A stretch of 64,000 nt of DNA from Chthoniobacterales bacterium (GTDB lineage Bacteria; Verrucomicrobiota; Verrucomicrobiia; Chthoniobacterales; UBA10450). The stretch covers positions 1 to 64,000 of the forward strand of contig DATENU010000015.1 of NCBI GenBank assembly GCA_035274845.1, read 5' to 3'. Below are positions 52,494 to 61,724 of this stretch, in pieces. The notes below the pieces were generated by a model, which saw only the letters and a program-made list of their open reading frames with translations, did not search any database and was not told the DNA's origin. Numbering within the stretch: the first letter of the stretch is position 1; every line of letters begins with the position of its first letter. The translations under genes were made by a program, and so were the position numbers.

Positions 52494-54320
52494 CTACGCA
52501 ACCGCCACAGGCTCACGCCGCTCGGCGGTCGCTGCCGCGCGTCGCTGCTCCTGCGCGACGAACGCCGGTGCGGAATGCGTGTGGAAAATCTCGAGCGTCT
52601 CGATCTCTTCATCCGTCACCGGCGTGAGCGCGAGATCCGTGTATTCCCACTTCTTCGGATCGCGCTTGATCTTCACATAGACGCTGCGCAACCGCGCCCA
52701 AAGCTTAAACCACTTCGCCATCTTCTGGACCGATTCAACCGCGTATTTCGGATAAAATTTCCAGCGGGGCTCGATCGGCAACCCCGGCCGCCGATCACGC
52801 CGGAACTTGTAGCGGAACAGCCCGCTCTCCAGCGGATGAATCCCCTCGATATCGATCGCGCCCTTGAACCAGGTCGCCAGCAGGATCGCGTTGCTTGCCG
52901 GAGCTCGCTTCGTCACCAGCCGGCGCAACACCGTTTCCATGTGCTCGTTCGCGTAATACGTTTCCCACGCCGTCAGGTAAGCCTTCTCCCATTCCTCCTT
53001 CGACATCGTGTCGTGCGGCGCGCAGGCGTGATTCAAATCGTACTTGTTCAGGTCCGGCTCGATTTGCACCCCGGCCTGGACCAGCTTCTGGTGGTCCTCG
53101 CTGCCCGGGAGCGGCGTCAGGAAAAAGAACTCCAGGATGTCCACCGGCAATTCCTTCATCACGATCTCCACGTCCCGCTTGATCGACGCCGGCGTGTCGC
53201 CCGGGAACCCGAGAATGTACCCGCAATAGGTGATGATCTTCGCTTCCTTCCACGCCTGAAGCATCTTTCGATACTCCGTGATTTTGTTCTGCCGCTTGTG
53301 CGCGCCCGCCAGGCTGTCCGGGTTAATGTTCTCCAGCCCGATGTAAGCCCGCTTCACTCCGGCCGCGGCGCATTTCGCGATAAAATTCGGCAACTTATGG
53401 CAAAGCGTGTCCACCTGGATCATGAACGACATCTTGAGCCCGACGTTCAGCCGCAGATGAATCAACCGGTCCAGGATCACTTCCCAATCCTTGTTCCGGG
53501 CAAAATTGTCGTCCGTAATAAAAAAGCTGTGGAGCCCCTGGGCCACGTTTTCGCGGATGATCCTCTCCACATCGTCCGGTGAACGCCGGCGCGACTTCCG
53601 TCCCTGGACATTGATGATCGTGCAGAACGAACATTGGAACGGGCATCCGCGGCCCGCGTCGAAGCTCGTGATCGCGCCCGCCGTCCGCGCCGCGCGAATC
53701 GCCGGGATGAGCGGCAACGGTTCGCCCTCAATGTTCGGCAGGTCCGCCATGAAATTATAGAACGGCTTCAGCTTCCCTTCGTAAGCGTCCTTCAGCACCA
53801 GCTCGACCCGTCTCTCTTCGCCCTCGCCGCAGAACATCGTGATCCCCATCGCCTTGGCTTTCTTCACGTCCGCGCACTCGCCGCCGAGCATGCTCGTGAT
53901 CCCCGAGACATGGAACCCGCCGATCCCCACCTTGATCCCGCGCTCGATCAACGGCTTCGCCAGGTCGCACGCATGCGGGAACTGGTTCGATTGCACGCCG
54001 ATCATCATCACCATCCCCGCTCCCGCCTCCTCGATCATCCGCGCCAGTTTGTCCGGCCTGATCCGGGTATTGGTTTCATCGAACGGATGGATCTCGATTT
54101 CCACATCCGGGCCGAGCACCTGCCGTTGCGCGCAATCCCTGGCCAACCCAAACACCGCCGCGAGCGAGTTCGACGGAATCGTCGACCGAAACCACTGGAT
54201 CACATACCCATCCTCGTCGTAGTGCGACGGCTTAACGAGAATCAGGCAAAAGCGCTTTGAGCGCCCTGTCGCCGGGATCGTCGATCCCGGCTGGTTGCCA
54301 TTGGAAAGCATCGTCGTCAT
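52494..54320 (-). CDS. B12-binding radical SAM protein, paralogue 2
   Basis: 608 residues. Cobalamin-binding region FCLILVKPSHYDEDGYVIQW and GMVMMIGVQSNQFPHACDLA, then the radical SAM cluster CPFQCSFCTII. It is collinear with its neighbour along the whole length (shared INVQGRKSRRR, DDNFARNKDWE, CAAAGVKRAYIGLENINPDS in place of CARAGVRRVFIGLENINPDN), so the two arose by tandem duplication and have since diverged mainly at both ends. ATG 54320 or 54311. No partner genes of a known pathway lie beside them. Confidence 0.92.
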   Translation of the reverse strand: MTTMLSNGNQPGSTIPATGRSKRFCLILVKPSHYDEDGYVIQWFRSTIPSNSLAAVFGLARDCAQRQVLGPDVEIEIHPFDETNTRIRPDKLARMIEEAGAGMVMMIGVQSNQFPHACDLAKPLIERGIKVGIGGFHVSGITSMLGGECADVKKAKAMGITMFCGEGEERRVELVLKDAYEGKLKPFYNFMADLPNIEGEPLPLIPAIRAARTAGAITSFDAGRGCPFQCSFCTIINVQGRKSRRRSPDDVERIIRENVAQGLHSFFITDDNFARNKDWEVILDRLIHLRLNVGLKMSFMIQVDTLCHKLPNFIAKCAAAGVKRAYIGLENINPDSLAGAHKRQNKITEYRKMLQAWKEAKIITYCGYILGFPGDTPASIKRDVEIVMKELPVDILEFFFLTPLPGSEDHQKLVQAGVQIEPDLNKYDLNHACAPHDTMSKEEWEKAYLTAWETYYANEHMETVLRRLVTKRAPASNAILLATWFKGAIDIEGIHPLESGLFRYKFRRDRRPGLPIEPRWKFYPKYAVESVQKMAKWFKLWARLRSVYVKIKRDPKKWEYTDLALTPVTDEEIETLEIFHTHSAPAFVAQEQRRAAATAERREPVAVA

Positions 54321-54485
54321 TCGGGTTTTCGGAACGCCGGATGATACACAATTTTACCGCTCTCGATAGCAAATTCTGCCCGTCCGCCGTCTCCCGCTGC
54401 TTCGCTAGTCTCCGTCCGAAACGCAACTGGTCCCTACTTTGTCGCCCGGCCAACCCATGCAATTTCGCTTCTCTTGCGTTTCGGC

Positions 54486-55340
54486 CTAAAGCTTTCTGAT
54501 CTCAGATTCAAAGAGCGTCGACATTCTTGGCAATCGACTGAACACCAAAGCCTCGTCAATAGGTACGCGTGACCTGATGTTTCGTCCGACGCAAACCGTG
54601 CGCCGGACTTTACAAGCCCACCAGCCCCGATAGAGGTCTAAGACTCCGTCGTGCCAAAGAGCGCTGACTACAATGAAGCCGCCCCGACTGGCGGCCGCTC
54701 TTGAAGCATACGCTAATCGAATCTGATCGTCCCAACTGAAGAGGCGTTCATTATAACGGAGAAAACCGTTATTCGCGCCCTTTGTCGTATACGGCGGATC
54801 CGCATAGCAAACGTCGCCCCGACGTACTCGATTGATGACGCTCTCAAAATCGCTCGCTATCAGTTCCGTGTTATCCAAGCTTTTGGCTAGGGCCGACAAC
54901 TGCGCACCCCTGCATATCACTCGCCCTGAATTTCCGAAAGGAACGTTAAACTCACCGCGGCGATTTAGCCGGTAGACGCCGCCCCAACAAGTCCGATTCA
55001 AGAATATGAACCGAGCTGCCGCGGCCACCTCGCTGCGCGGCTTTGATCGGCGCACCCGCTCGTAGCATTCACGCGTGTTCGAAAATCTCCAAATGGCTGC
55101 AAGAACCTTTTCCGAATTCTCGCGAACGGTATTCAACGTAGATATCAGATCTGCATTTATGTCTGATAGGACTGCATTTGTCGGTCGAAGATGCATGAAT
55201 ACCGAGGCTGACCCGAGGAATGGCTCGTAGTAGAACCGATGTAGCTCGGCCCGCAGCAAGGTTTGTAATGGGCCTGCGAGCCATCGCTTTCCGCCTGGCC
55301 ACTTCAAGAGCGGCTGAATTCGTTCGATCGGATTTTTCAA
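54486..55340 (-). CDS. D12-class adenine-specific DNA methyltransferase
   Basis: 284 residues, normal length for Dam-type enzymes. Motif X LLKWPGGKRW (11-20), motif I EPFLGSASVF (39-48), acidic Asp60 in VLSDIN, and motif IV DPPY (181-184) are all intact, so N6-adenine methylation of DNA with SAM is expected. The recognition site cannot be read. It is the last gene of the four-gene operon; its ATG overlaps the preceding stop by 4 bp. No restriction endonuclease of known type is in the operon. Confidence 0.93.
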   Translation of the reverse strand: MKNPIERIQPLLKWPGGKRWLAGPLQTLLRAELHRFYYEPFLGSASVFMHLRPTNAVLSDINADLISTLNTVRENSEKVLAAIWRFSNTRECYERVRRSKPRSEVAAAARFIFLNRTCWGGVYRLNRRGEFNVPFGNSGRVICRGAQLSALAKSLDNTELIASDFESVINRVRRGDVCYADPPYTTKGANNGFLRYNERLFSWDDQIRLAYASRAAASRGGFIVVSALWHDGVLDLYRGWWACKVRRTVCVGRNIRSRVPIDEALVFSRLPRMSTLFESEIRKL

Positions 55341-56371
55341 ATGCTAGCCTGATCATTGTCCCTTTCAGTCGACGCAACGCTCTGTCGACTGCCGATAGAA
55401 AACCCAACGGCTTCTCCCGCTGCTGGCACATCCACCGGAGTGAACCCCTCCATCTTTCGTTTAGAGACGTGAAAACAAACGACACCGGACGGTTCGTCGA
55501 GGGTGAGCGGGACCAACGAACTCGCAAAAATTAAAGGCTTCGGGCCATCTGGAACGATGACGATGTCACCGAGCTGCCGAAACTGAAAAACGGCTGATCG
55601 AATGCCACTAAACGCTTTTGCGAAATCAGAGACTGGAACGGTAAATACAAACGAAGCCGCATCGAGTACCTCGCGATTATCGGACCGTACGCGCTCGACA
55701 TAGCTTGGGAATACCGCTGGATCGCCGTAAAAGCACACTAAGTTTCTCGGATCTAGAACGCTCCAGATTGCTTGTGACCGGACGCGATCAAAACCGAGGC
55801 CGAACAAATGTGTTCGGAATTTCGCACTAAGAGATGCACGGCCCGAAAAGACGTGAAAATCAGAGGTTCCGGCCGTGGGATAAATAGGATCAGTGTACAG
55901 ACCTGGAGTGTACCAGAAAAATGCACGGTCAAATGTGCGCAGCTTTTCCTCCAATATCTGGGGCAGCCTGCAATACCAGTGTCTCGGCATGCAAGAGTAG
56001 TCGATGTGAATCTCCAAACGCTCATCTGACGTTAGAGCTTCAATGGTTTCGCTGAGCCTATTCGCGAAGGCATCAATAAACGAGACCTCGCGAGACGAGC
56101 CGCACTTGGTGATTTTCAGTCCGGCTTTGTGATAGAAGTCATCATTTTCCGGTCTGCTCAATTTGTCTTCTAAATCAGCAAATCCAGCGACCAAGAAATT
56201 ATCTTTCTTGAAGCGGTCTGATTGGCGCATCACCTCACGGATTAAGGCGGACGATCGACTCTCGTACCCGCTTGTCGCGACGAAGAATCTCCTCGTAGGT
56301 TTGCGCTGCCCGGTATTTGCCCAGACGGCAAACTGCTCCGTCTTTAAACTAGGAAGCCTCAACTGCCTCAT
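55337..56371 (-). CDS. Unrecognised protein of island B operon, 344 aa
   Basis: ATG 56371 (MRQLRLPSLK) was preferred to the upstream frame at 56407. Not recognised. N-terminal Rossmann-like pattern: RRFFVATSGYESRSSALIRE, then DNFLVAGFADLED, a second strand LEIHIDYSCMPRHWYCRLPQ, and DRAFFWYTPGLY. The motif GYESRS is the most distinctive. No metal or nuclease motif (such as PD-(D/E)XK) is plain. C-terminal half: LVCFYGDPAVFPSYVERVRS and VSDFAKAFSGIRSAVFQFRQ. It overlaps the ATPase gene by 23 bp and the methyltransferase gene by 4 bp, so it is an integral partner. Candidate sensor or effector. Confidence 0.82.
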   Translation of the reverse strand: MRQLRLPSLKTEQFAVWANTGQRKPTRRFFVATSGYESRSSALIREVMRQSDRFKKDNFLVAGFADLEDKLSRPENDDFYHKAGLKITKCGSSREVSFIDAFANRLSETIEALTSDERLEIHIDYSCMPRHWYCRLPQILEEKLRTFDRAFFWYTPGLYTDPIYPTAGTSDFHVFSGRASLSAKFRTHLFGLGFDRVRSQAIWSVLDPRNLVCFYGDPAVFPSYVERVRSDNREVLDAASFVFTVPVSDFAKAFSGIRSAVFQFRQLGDIVIVPDGPKPLIFASSLVPLTLDEPSGVVCFHVSKRKMEGFTPVDVPAAGEAVGFSIGSRQSVASTERDNDQASI

Positions 56372-58181
56372 CGTTTGACCCCTCGAAAAGGTGAAGTTGA
56401 AATGCATTGCGGACGGCGTCGGGCTGGCGATTTCCAGCCAAACTCTCTGAAAGCTGATTAGTCAGCACAGCATGGCGCGATCGCAGCGTTGCAGGGTCTC
56501 CCTTCCGCATCGGTAGCCAGAATGTAACCGCGAATATATACGAAAGTCTTAGATCAGACGCTTCCTGAAGTTTGCCGAAGAATGTATCTTCATCTGCGAT
56601 AATAATGGAATACGCGATGGCAAATTCGATAGTTTTTCGAAAGACGCCGACATCTAGCAGCCTTTGCTCGATAGAGAAGTTGCAACCACTATCCGTCATG
56701 TGATTGCCGTGCACCCTCGCGCTTAATAGTTGACCAACATCATCTAGGATTTGTTTTAGCATTGGGCCGCACTCCGGATATCCCTCGACATCGTCGAAGT
56801 AACGCTGACAAAATGCAGATAAAATCCGATGCTGATTCCGCGCCGTAAGTTCTAAAGCGCGAGCTTGCTCGACAAGGTGGTTCATGATTTGAATAAACCG
56901 TCGGGGATTTCCATCTGCGATTCGACGAATCGTGTGGGCGCCCGCGAACCAACCGGGAGTTCGCGCACCACGGGCATTCTCAATGCGCATTCGCCGGGTG
57001 AAGTAAACCGGAGCAAAACGATGAAGATACGGGCGATCGACCTTTTGTGGATCGGCTTTAATTTTCTCGTAATTCTCCCTTCGCCTAACAGATAACGATT
57101 CAACGATGGACTTCAAAAGCGCTTCGTTTGAAGTCTCCTCAGGGGAGAATTCTGCCCTGAAATAGTCTATCAGGTCATCATTCCCGATGGTTCCTAGAAA
57201 CGACTCCAGGTCGGTGCCGGAGGGAAGTCCGCACTTTCGGAGGCGGGAATCGCATAGGAAGTTCGTTAACCCTTCGAAGTCTGCCGAATCCCAGGAAAGG
57301 TCTACGGGACGATAGTTAAAGTCGTTGCCATGGGGTTGAATGGAAATACCCGGGGCTGCGGTCTCACACGTCGAATGTTTGAAGGGCAATGTTGCGATTT
57401 TGACAACTAAGGGCCGCTTTTCGCTCCGCATAAAGGAATTAAGACACCGAATGAATGATGGACTCAGAAACTCTGCCTCGTCGATGGTTGCCACCCACGT
57501 GGTGGCTCCTGGCGTCAAGCCGAGAAGTTTACCAACTTTCGCTAAGACAGCCGTAATAGGGGCTAGAATCGGCCTTGCTAGGGGAGGCGTTGGATTGATG
57601 GTACCGTCGCGCCAGAAGGGTGTGCGCGAGTAGTGCTTCTCAATCTCCCATTGTAAGTCCTCGATGGTCGACGGGTAAGAACCACTCTCCGCAAACCAAA
57701 TGCTGCCACACAAGCGAATGATAGCTTCTTCCGCTATCAGTCGTTCCTTCGTGGCGCTGAAACAATCCTTCAAAAGGACGTGAACCTCTGCTAACAGCGC
57801 CTTCGCCGCTGCGCAGTTGAAGGCGAACTGAAAATATTCGAGCTTCTCATCATCGTTGCACTTCTTGCCCGCAATGGACGCGAGGAACTCTAAATGGAGC
57901 GGCACATAAAAGGCAACGTACGAGCGATTACGCAGAATCTCTTTTGCTCTAGGATGATCGAAATCCCTCAGGAGCGAGTAAGACATCATTCTAAGAAGGA
58001 AAGTTTTGCCGCTACCTCGCGTGCCCAGAAGAATCTCATGCTGGTCGTTGAACAGCGACCAAAAGCCCGATGTGGGGAAAAATTCCGCGAGGATTTTTTG
58101 TTCGGCACCAGCCCTTCCTTGGGATTCATGGAAAGGGTTGGGACCGGTATAGTCTTTGAGGAGATCGCTGCGTCGCTTCAT
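56349..58181 (-). CDS. ORC/CDC6-like P-loop ATPase, 610 aa
   Basis: Walker A LLGTRGSGKT (51-60) and Walker B TTWVATIDEAEFLSP (227-241, with Asp234 and Glu235). The run HEILLGTRGSGKTFLLRMMS is like AAA/STAND ATPases of the ORC-CDC6 type seen in bacterial conflict systems. The long C-terminal half (about 330-610) is helical and may sense DNA or a partner; ARTPGWFAGAHTIRRIADGN PRRFIQ lies at about 412-437, a typical arginine-finger-like position. It starts 2 bp after the phosphoesterase stop. The family call is from layout and motifs. Confidence 0.83.
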   Translation of the reverse strand: MKRRSDLLKDYTGPNPFHESQGRAGAEQKILAEFFPTSGFWSLFNDQHEILLGTRGSGKTFLLRMMSYSLLRDFDHPRAKEILRNRSYVAFYVPLHLEFLASIAGKKCNDDEKLEYFQFAFNCAAAKALLAEVHVLLKDCFSATKERLIAEEAIIRLCGSIWFAESGSYPSTIEDLQWEIEKHYSRTPFWRDGTINPTPPLARPILAPITAVLAKVGKLLGLTPGATTWVATIDEAEFLSPSFIRCLNSFMRSEKRPLVVKIATLPFKHSTCETAAPGISIQPHGNDFNYRPVDLSWDSADFEGLTNFLCDSRLRKCGLPSGTDLESFLGTIGNDDLIDYFRAEFSPEETSNEALLKSIVESLSVRRRENYEKIKADPQKVDRPYLHRFAPVYFTRRMRIENARGARTPGWFAGAHTIRRIADGNPRRFIQIMNHLVEQARALELTARNQHRILSAFCQRYFDDVEGYPECGPMLKQILDDVGQLLSARVHGNHMTDSGCNFSIEQRLLDVGVFRKTIEFAIAYSIIIADEDTFFGKLQEASDLRLSYIFAVTFWLPMRKGDPATLRSRHAVLTNQLSESLAGNRQPDAVRNAFQLHLFEGSNDEAVEAS

Positions 58182-58183
58182 AA

Positions 58184-59407
58184 TCAGTTTCGCTTGAGGT
58201 AAACCTCCTCCGGATAGGCACCGACGACGTTACAATTTAACCCGGCGGCCGCATCGTGAAGTTCGCCACGCAGGTCGTTGATCGCCATGCAAGCGAGCTC
58301 TAGAGGTAGAGCGCCGTACGTCGGCATAGGCACAAAGGCGCCAGGATCTCCCGCCAACGCAGTCTGAACACATGCGATCATGGCCGCCTGGCGCTCGGCT
58401 GCAGTGGCGCAGCTACCAAAAGTCTGCTTCCCGTCCAGCGGAACCGCCGCGGCGCGCTTGACTGGCATCCATCCCGCGGCCGCAGAATAGGCGTATGTCT
58501 TCACGGTCCCAGTAGCCGCCCCGTGGGGTCCCTGGCCTTCCAACCGCACAACATGGAACAGATTCGGAATTTCACCTCCGTATCGGTGATCGGCCGAAAC
58601 GGCTACGCTGCCCGCGCAAAGGAACGTAATCGGGTTTGACCATCCCTCTTTGAGTTCCGTTGTCAAAAAGGGGTGGTGCCGGTGTCCATGAATCACGATA
58701 TCCACCCCGCCCGCTCCCAGAAGGGCGCAAACTTCCGCTCCTTCCTCTAAGGTGGAAATATCCAACCCGGGCGTGGGATACGGCAAATTGAACGGATGGT
58801 GATGGAGCATAACGACTCTCCATTTGCCCGCCTGTTTGGGCTTCGCCAAAACCTCCGCCAACCAAGCGAGCTGCGTCGAACCCAGTCTGCCATGTTTTAC
58901 CTTCTGCTCGCTGCTGCAATAATAGCCGGTGTTTAGAACGATGAGTTCGAAACTGTCGCGTTCAAAGACTCCAGAGCCGGGAATGGGACCGGGATGTGTC
59001 GGCCGGATATTGTTTACGAAAAGCCCAGCAATTTCTCCACCCACGCGCGAATATTCGCCATCAGCCCGGAATTCGGGGGACTGTTCTCCGAGGCGGCAGA
59101 TTCGCCAATTGGTATCATGATTACCGAAGGTGTAAAAGATGGCGTCCTGGGCAATTTCGCATCCGGCCGCGATGTCGTTTACCGCTTGCACGGCTCCCGA
59201 AAATTCGGCGGGCGAAGCGACAGACGTCATGTCCCCCGACACCAAGATTGCATCGATGACCTCGTGCCGAGCGACCTCGATTAAAGAGGCTTTCATTGAT
59301 ACGGCATTTTGAAGTTCACCAGCGCTATCGTCCGGGAGGGCGAAATCCTTCGAGCAAGACAGTCGCCCGAAATGAATATCGCTCAAAATCAAAAACGAAA
59401 CTGGCAT
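58184..59407 (-). CDS. Calcineurin-like metallophosphoesterase
   Basis: 407 residues. All five metal-binding motifs are present: DIH (10-12), GDM (58-60), GNHD (95-98), MLHHHPF (about 201-207), and GHRHHP (about 243-248). Such enzymes cleave phosphodiesters, cyclic nucleotides or DNA; this one is stand-alone, with an extra C-terminal region (about 300-407) of unknown type. It is the first gene of the four-gene operon, its stop 2 bp from the ATPase start. A nuclease or nucleotidase effector role is likely by context (inference). Confidence 0.92.
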   Translation of the reverse strand: MPVSFLILSDIHFGRLSCSKDFALPDDSAGELQNAVSMKASLIEVARHEVIDAILVSGDMTSVASPAEFSGAVQAVNDIAAGCEIAQDAIFYTFGNHDTNWRICRLGEQSPEFRADGEYSRVGGEIAGLFVNNIRPTHPGPIPGSGVFERDSFELIVLNTGYYCSSEQKVKHGRLGSTQLAWLAEVLAKPKQAGKWRVVMLHHHPFNLPYPTPGLDISTLEEGAEVCALLGAGGVDIVIHGHRHHPFLTTELKEGWSNPITFLCAGSVAVSADHRYGGEIPNLFHVVRLEGQGPHGAATGTVKTYAYSAAAGWMPVKRAAAVPLDGKQTFGSCATAAERQAAMIACVQTALAGDPGAFVPMPTYGALPLELACMAINDLRGELHDAAAGLNCNVVGAYPEEVYLKRN

Positions 59408-59981
59408 GGTTATCTGCTCGCTTCAGGCCAGAACTGGACAAGACGCGCACCTTCATTGCAACATCCGTTGTGAAATTCGCCGTTCCACTCGGCGAATATG
59501 CGCACAGTCATGGCGGGGGATGGCAGGCTCTGGTGGATGACAAGGGGAAGGGGCCGTCTGTTTTGCGATCCTCGAAAAGGAAGAGAATAGGAGGTTCGAC
59601 GCGAAGTCAACCGTCGCGGTCGGCGTGGCATCGGTAGCCTTGGGAACGCAAAACGGAAGGGTTAAGGAGGGAGATCAGAAGGGGTCCGTCCTCACCTTTC
59701 ACACTGATGCCGCCGCTCGGCCGGGCTTATTGAACCGTTGGCACCTTGAATTTGATCTGCGCGAGCTGCTCGGGGCCTTGCCGAGCTTGCGCAGGAGAGG
59801 CACCCAGCGCGGGTCGGAACGGATGTTGTCGAAGAGGTTCTCTGAACGATTTCGGCGAGGCCGGATTGAGCGCGGAAAAGCGTGACAGCGGGCGGCGTTT
59901 CCCGATAGGCTCGGCCAAACGCGAAGCGGCACAGCTTCGCTCCCCGACCTCAGAAAACCCCAACCCCAAACCAACCCCATC
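59408..59981. other. Intergenic region right of island B
   Basis: No gene is supported; several short frames overlap on both strands without recognisable content. It must hold the promoter of the minus-strand operon (near 59408-59560) and of the next plus-strand gene. I see no clear repeat. Confidence 0.4.
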
Positions 59982-61388
59982 ATGAAAAGAAACTCCCGGG
60001 CGCAATCCGCCTTCTCCAGTCTGATCGCGACGCTTCGCGTCGTCCTGTCTTTCGCCGCCGTTTTTTTGATCTTCGGCTTTGCCGGAGCGACGGCGGCTCC
60101 CGGCCCTCGACCGATCGTGGTGCGAAGCACCCTGATCCCCGGCCCCGACCAGGGGGTTCGCGGGCCGTTCGGTCCGTTCGTCGTTCTGGCCGACCTCGAT
60201 TATGGTTATGCCGCCGGAATGGTTCGTTACTACCACGGCGGCTACATCTGGGTGGATGTTTACGCCCCGTTCCTCTGGCTGGAACGCGATAACAGCGCGA
60301 CCCTGTTCAAGCTCCGGGAAGATCTGGCGGAAGTGGAGAGCCGCTACATCACCAACGGAGTGACGCCCGATGGAAAGACGGTGGTGGGCGCGGTCGTTTT
60401 CCTGGACGACGCGACCAATGCGCCCTGGGTTTGGACGCGAGAAAAGGGCCTGCAGTTCCTCGACACCCCGTCACCTTTCGAAGAGACCGGCGGGGCCCTC
60501 GCTGTCTCCAAGGACGGCAACCTGATCTCCGGCATCGTCGGGAATTTCATCCACCCGCCCATTCAGGCGGCGATCTGGAAGGAACGCTTCTTCGAGTTGC
60601 TGCCGAGCAGCCAGCCCTGGTCAACGGTGGGCGGTGTGGAAGCGGTCCGCCAGCGTCCCATGACCACCGACGGGAAGGTCATCGTCGGGGCTTCGGGCGA
60701 GAAGTACGCTAACATGCAGGCGACGAGCTGGGTGGATGGAACCGAACGCCCGCTCGCGACCGGCAACGCCGTTTCCAGCGGAGCCACGTTCGTCACCGAT
60801 GGGGGAACCATCTTCGGCACCGGCACCCTGCCAGACGGTCGCATTGTCCTGATGCGCTGGGATAGCTCCGGAAACCTGGAGACGTTCATCCCTCCGAATG
60901 GTCTCAGCGTTGTTGATCTGAGGGCGGTCAATAGCACGGGGACCGCGGCCGGCGGTTCGCTCGCCGTGAAATCTTCCTGTATCAGCAGCGGCGACCCGGA
61001 TTGCGACCGCGCCCCCTTCTTCTGGACCCGACCGCCCATTTCACCGCAAAACGGCATCTTCACGATTCTTCCCGAAAATGGTCACGAACATTTCTTCACC
61101 TACAGCGTCGTCACCGATATCTCCGACGACGCCCGGATCGTGACCGGCTCGCTGATCGCGGGAGTCAGAACCGACGGCGACCCGCCCGATGTGGCGTTTC
61201 TTTGGCGAAAAGATACAGGGATGGTGATCGTGAACGACCTGATGCCCGACCGCGCTCCGGACTACTACAGTTCCTACCGCCTGAGCCGCAACGGAAACCG
61301 CGTCCTCGTCACCGGCAACCCGCCCCAGGCCACCGACGAAACAACCAAGTCACTGATTCTCGATTTGATCTGGCCGACTGATCACTAG
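59982..61388 (+). CDS. Secreted propeller-like (HAF-type) protein
   Basis: 468 residues. A signal peptide (LSFAAVFLIFGFAGATAA) leads into a series of beta blades with the pattern 'display, alternative, status': ITNGVTPDGKTVVGAVVFLD, ALAVSKDGNLISGIVGNFIH, PMTTDGKVIVGASGEKYANM, FVTDGGTIFGTGTLPDGRIV, VVTDISDDARIVTGSLIAGV, YRLSRNGNRVLVTGNPP. This is like extracellular HAF-repeat proteins. Function unknown. Its 3' end plus downstream DNA (61235-61490) is duplicated at 63058-63312. Confidence 0.8.
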   Translation: MKRNSRAQSAFSSLIATLRVVLSFAAVFLIFGFAGATAAPGPRPIVVRSTLIPGPDQGVRGPFGPFVVLADLDYGYAAGMVRYYHGGYIWVDVYAPFLWLERDNSATLFKLREDLAEVESRYITNGVTPDGKTVVGAVVFLDDATNAPWVWTREKGLQFLDTPSPFEETGGALAVSKDGNLISGIVGNFIHPPIQAAIWKERFFELLPSSQPWSTVGGVEAVRQRPMTTDGKVIVGASGEKYANMQATSWVDGTERPLATGNAVSSGATFVTDGGTIFGTGTLPDGRIVLMRWDSSGNLETFIPPNGLSVVDLRAVNSTGTAAGGSLAVKSSCISSGDPDCDRAPFFWTRPPISPQNGIFTILPENGHEHFFTYSVVTDISDDARIVTGSLIAGVRTDGDPPDVAFLWRKDTGMVIVNDLMPDRAPDYYSSYRLSRNGNRVLVTGNPPQATDETTKSLILDLIWPTDH

Positions 61389-61490
61389 AGAGAGCAAGCT
61401 CTCGCCATCAGGTGCTGAAGCGTGAAAGGCGATGTAGCGTCCGCTGTCGCCAGCGGACTTCCTACGCTGGTGACAGCGCACACTACAACG
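61235..61490 (+). repeat. Direct repeat, copy 1 (256 bp)
   Basis: Runs from CGACCTGATGCCCGACCGCG in the propeller gene through its stop to CACTACAACG. Copy 2 is at 63058-63312, nearly identical. The non-coding tail of both copies contains a TGTAG...CTACA element (61433-61487). Confidence 0.93.
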
Positions 61491-61503
61491 GTTTCGCCCC
61501 TTC

Positions 61504-61568
61504 TGTAGCGGCGATCTCCGACCGCCGATCGCCTGAAATCGTTTCGACGGTCTGAGACCGCCGCTACA
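61504..61568. repeat. TGTAG...CTACA palindrome present in one copy only
   Basis: Arms of 21 nt beginning TGTAGCGGCG with two mismatches, 23-nt loop. It follows copy 1 of the direct repeat, and the matching place after copy 2 (about 63313-63330) lacks it, although similarity resumes in GCAGCCGCCC. This reads as an insertion/empty-site pair. Confidence 0.75.
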
Positions 61569-61724
61569 ATTACTCCGCAGCCGCCCAGTTGCCTCCGTCT
61601 CTGCATGGGGGAGCGGAGAAAGGGTCACCCTGTGATCTCGCTCTTCTGGCGTTGAGATGCACTGAACCGAGGAATGTTGGGAATCACAGCTGACCTCATT
61701 GAATGTTGGATTAGAATTTCCTGG

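Noticed and set aside
50541-53582. Long plus-strand frames (480 and 421 codons) opposite the two radical SAM genes.
   Set aside because: Both mirror the conserved minus-strand genes and are themselves similar only because those genes are paralogues.
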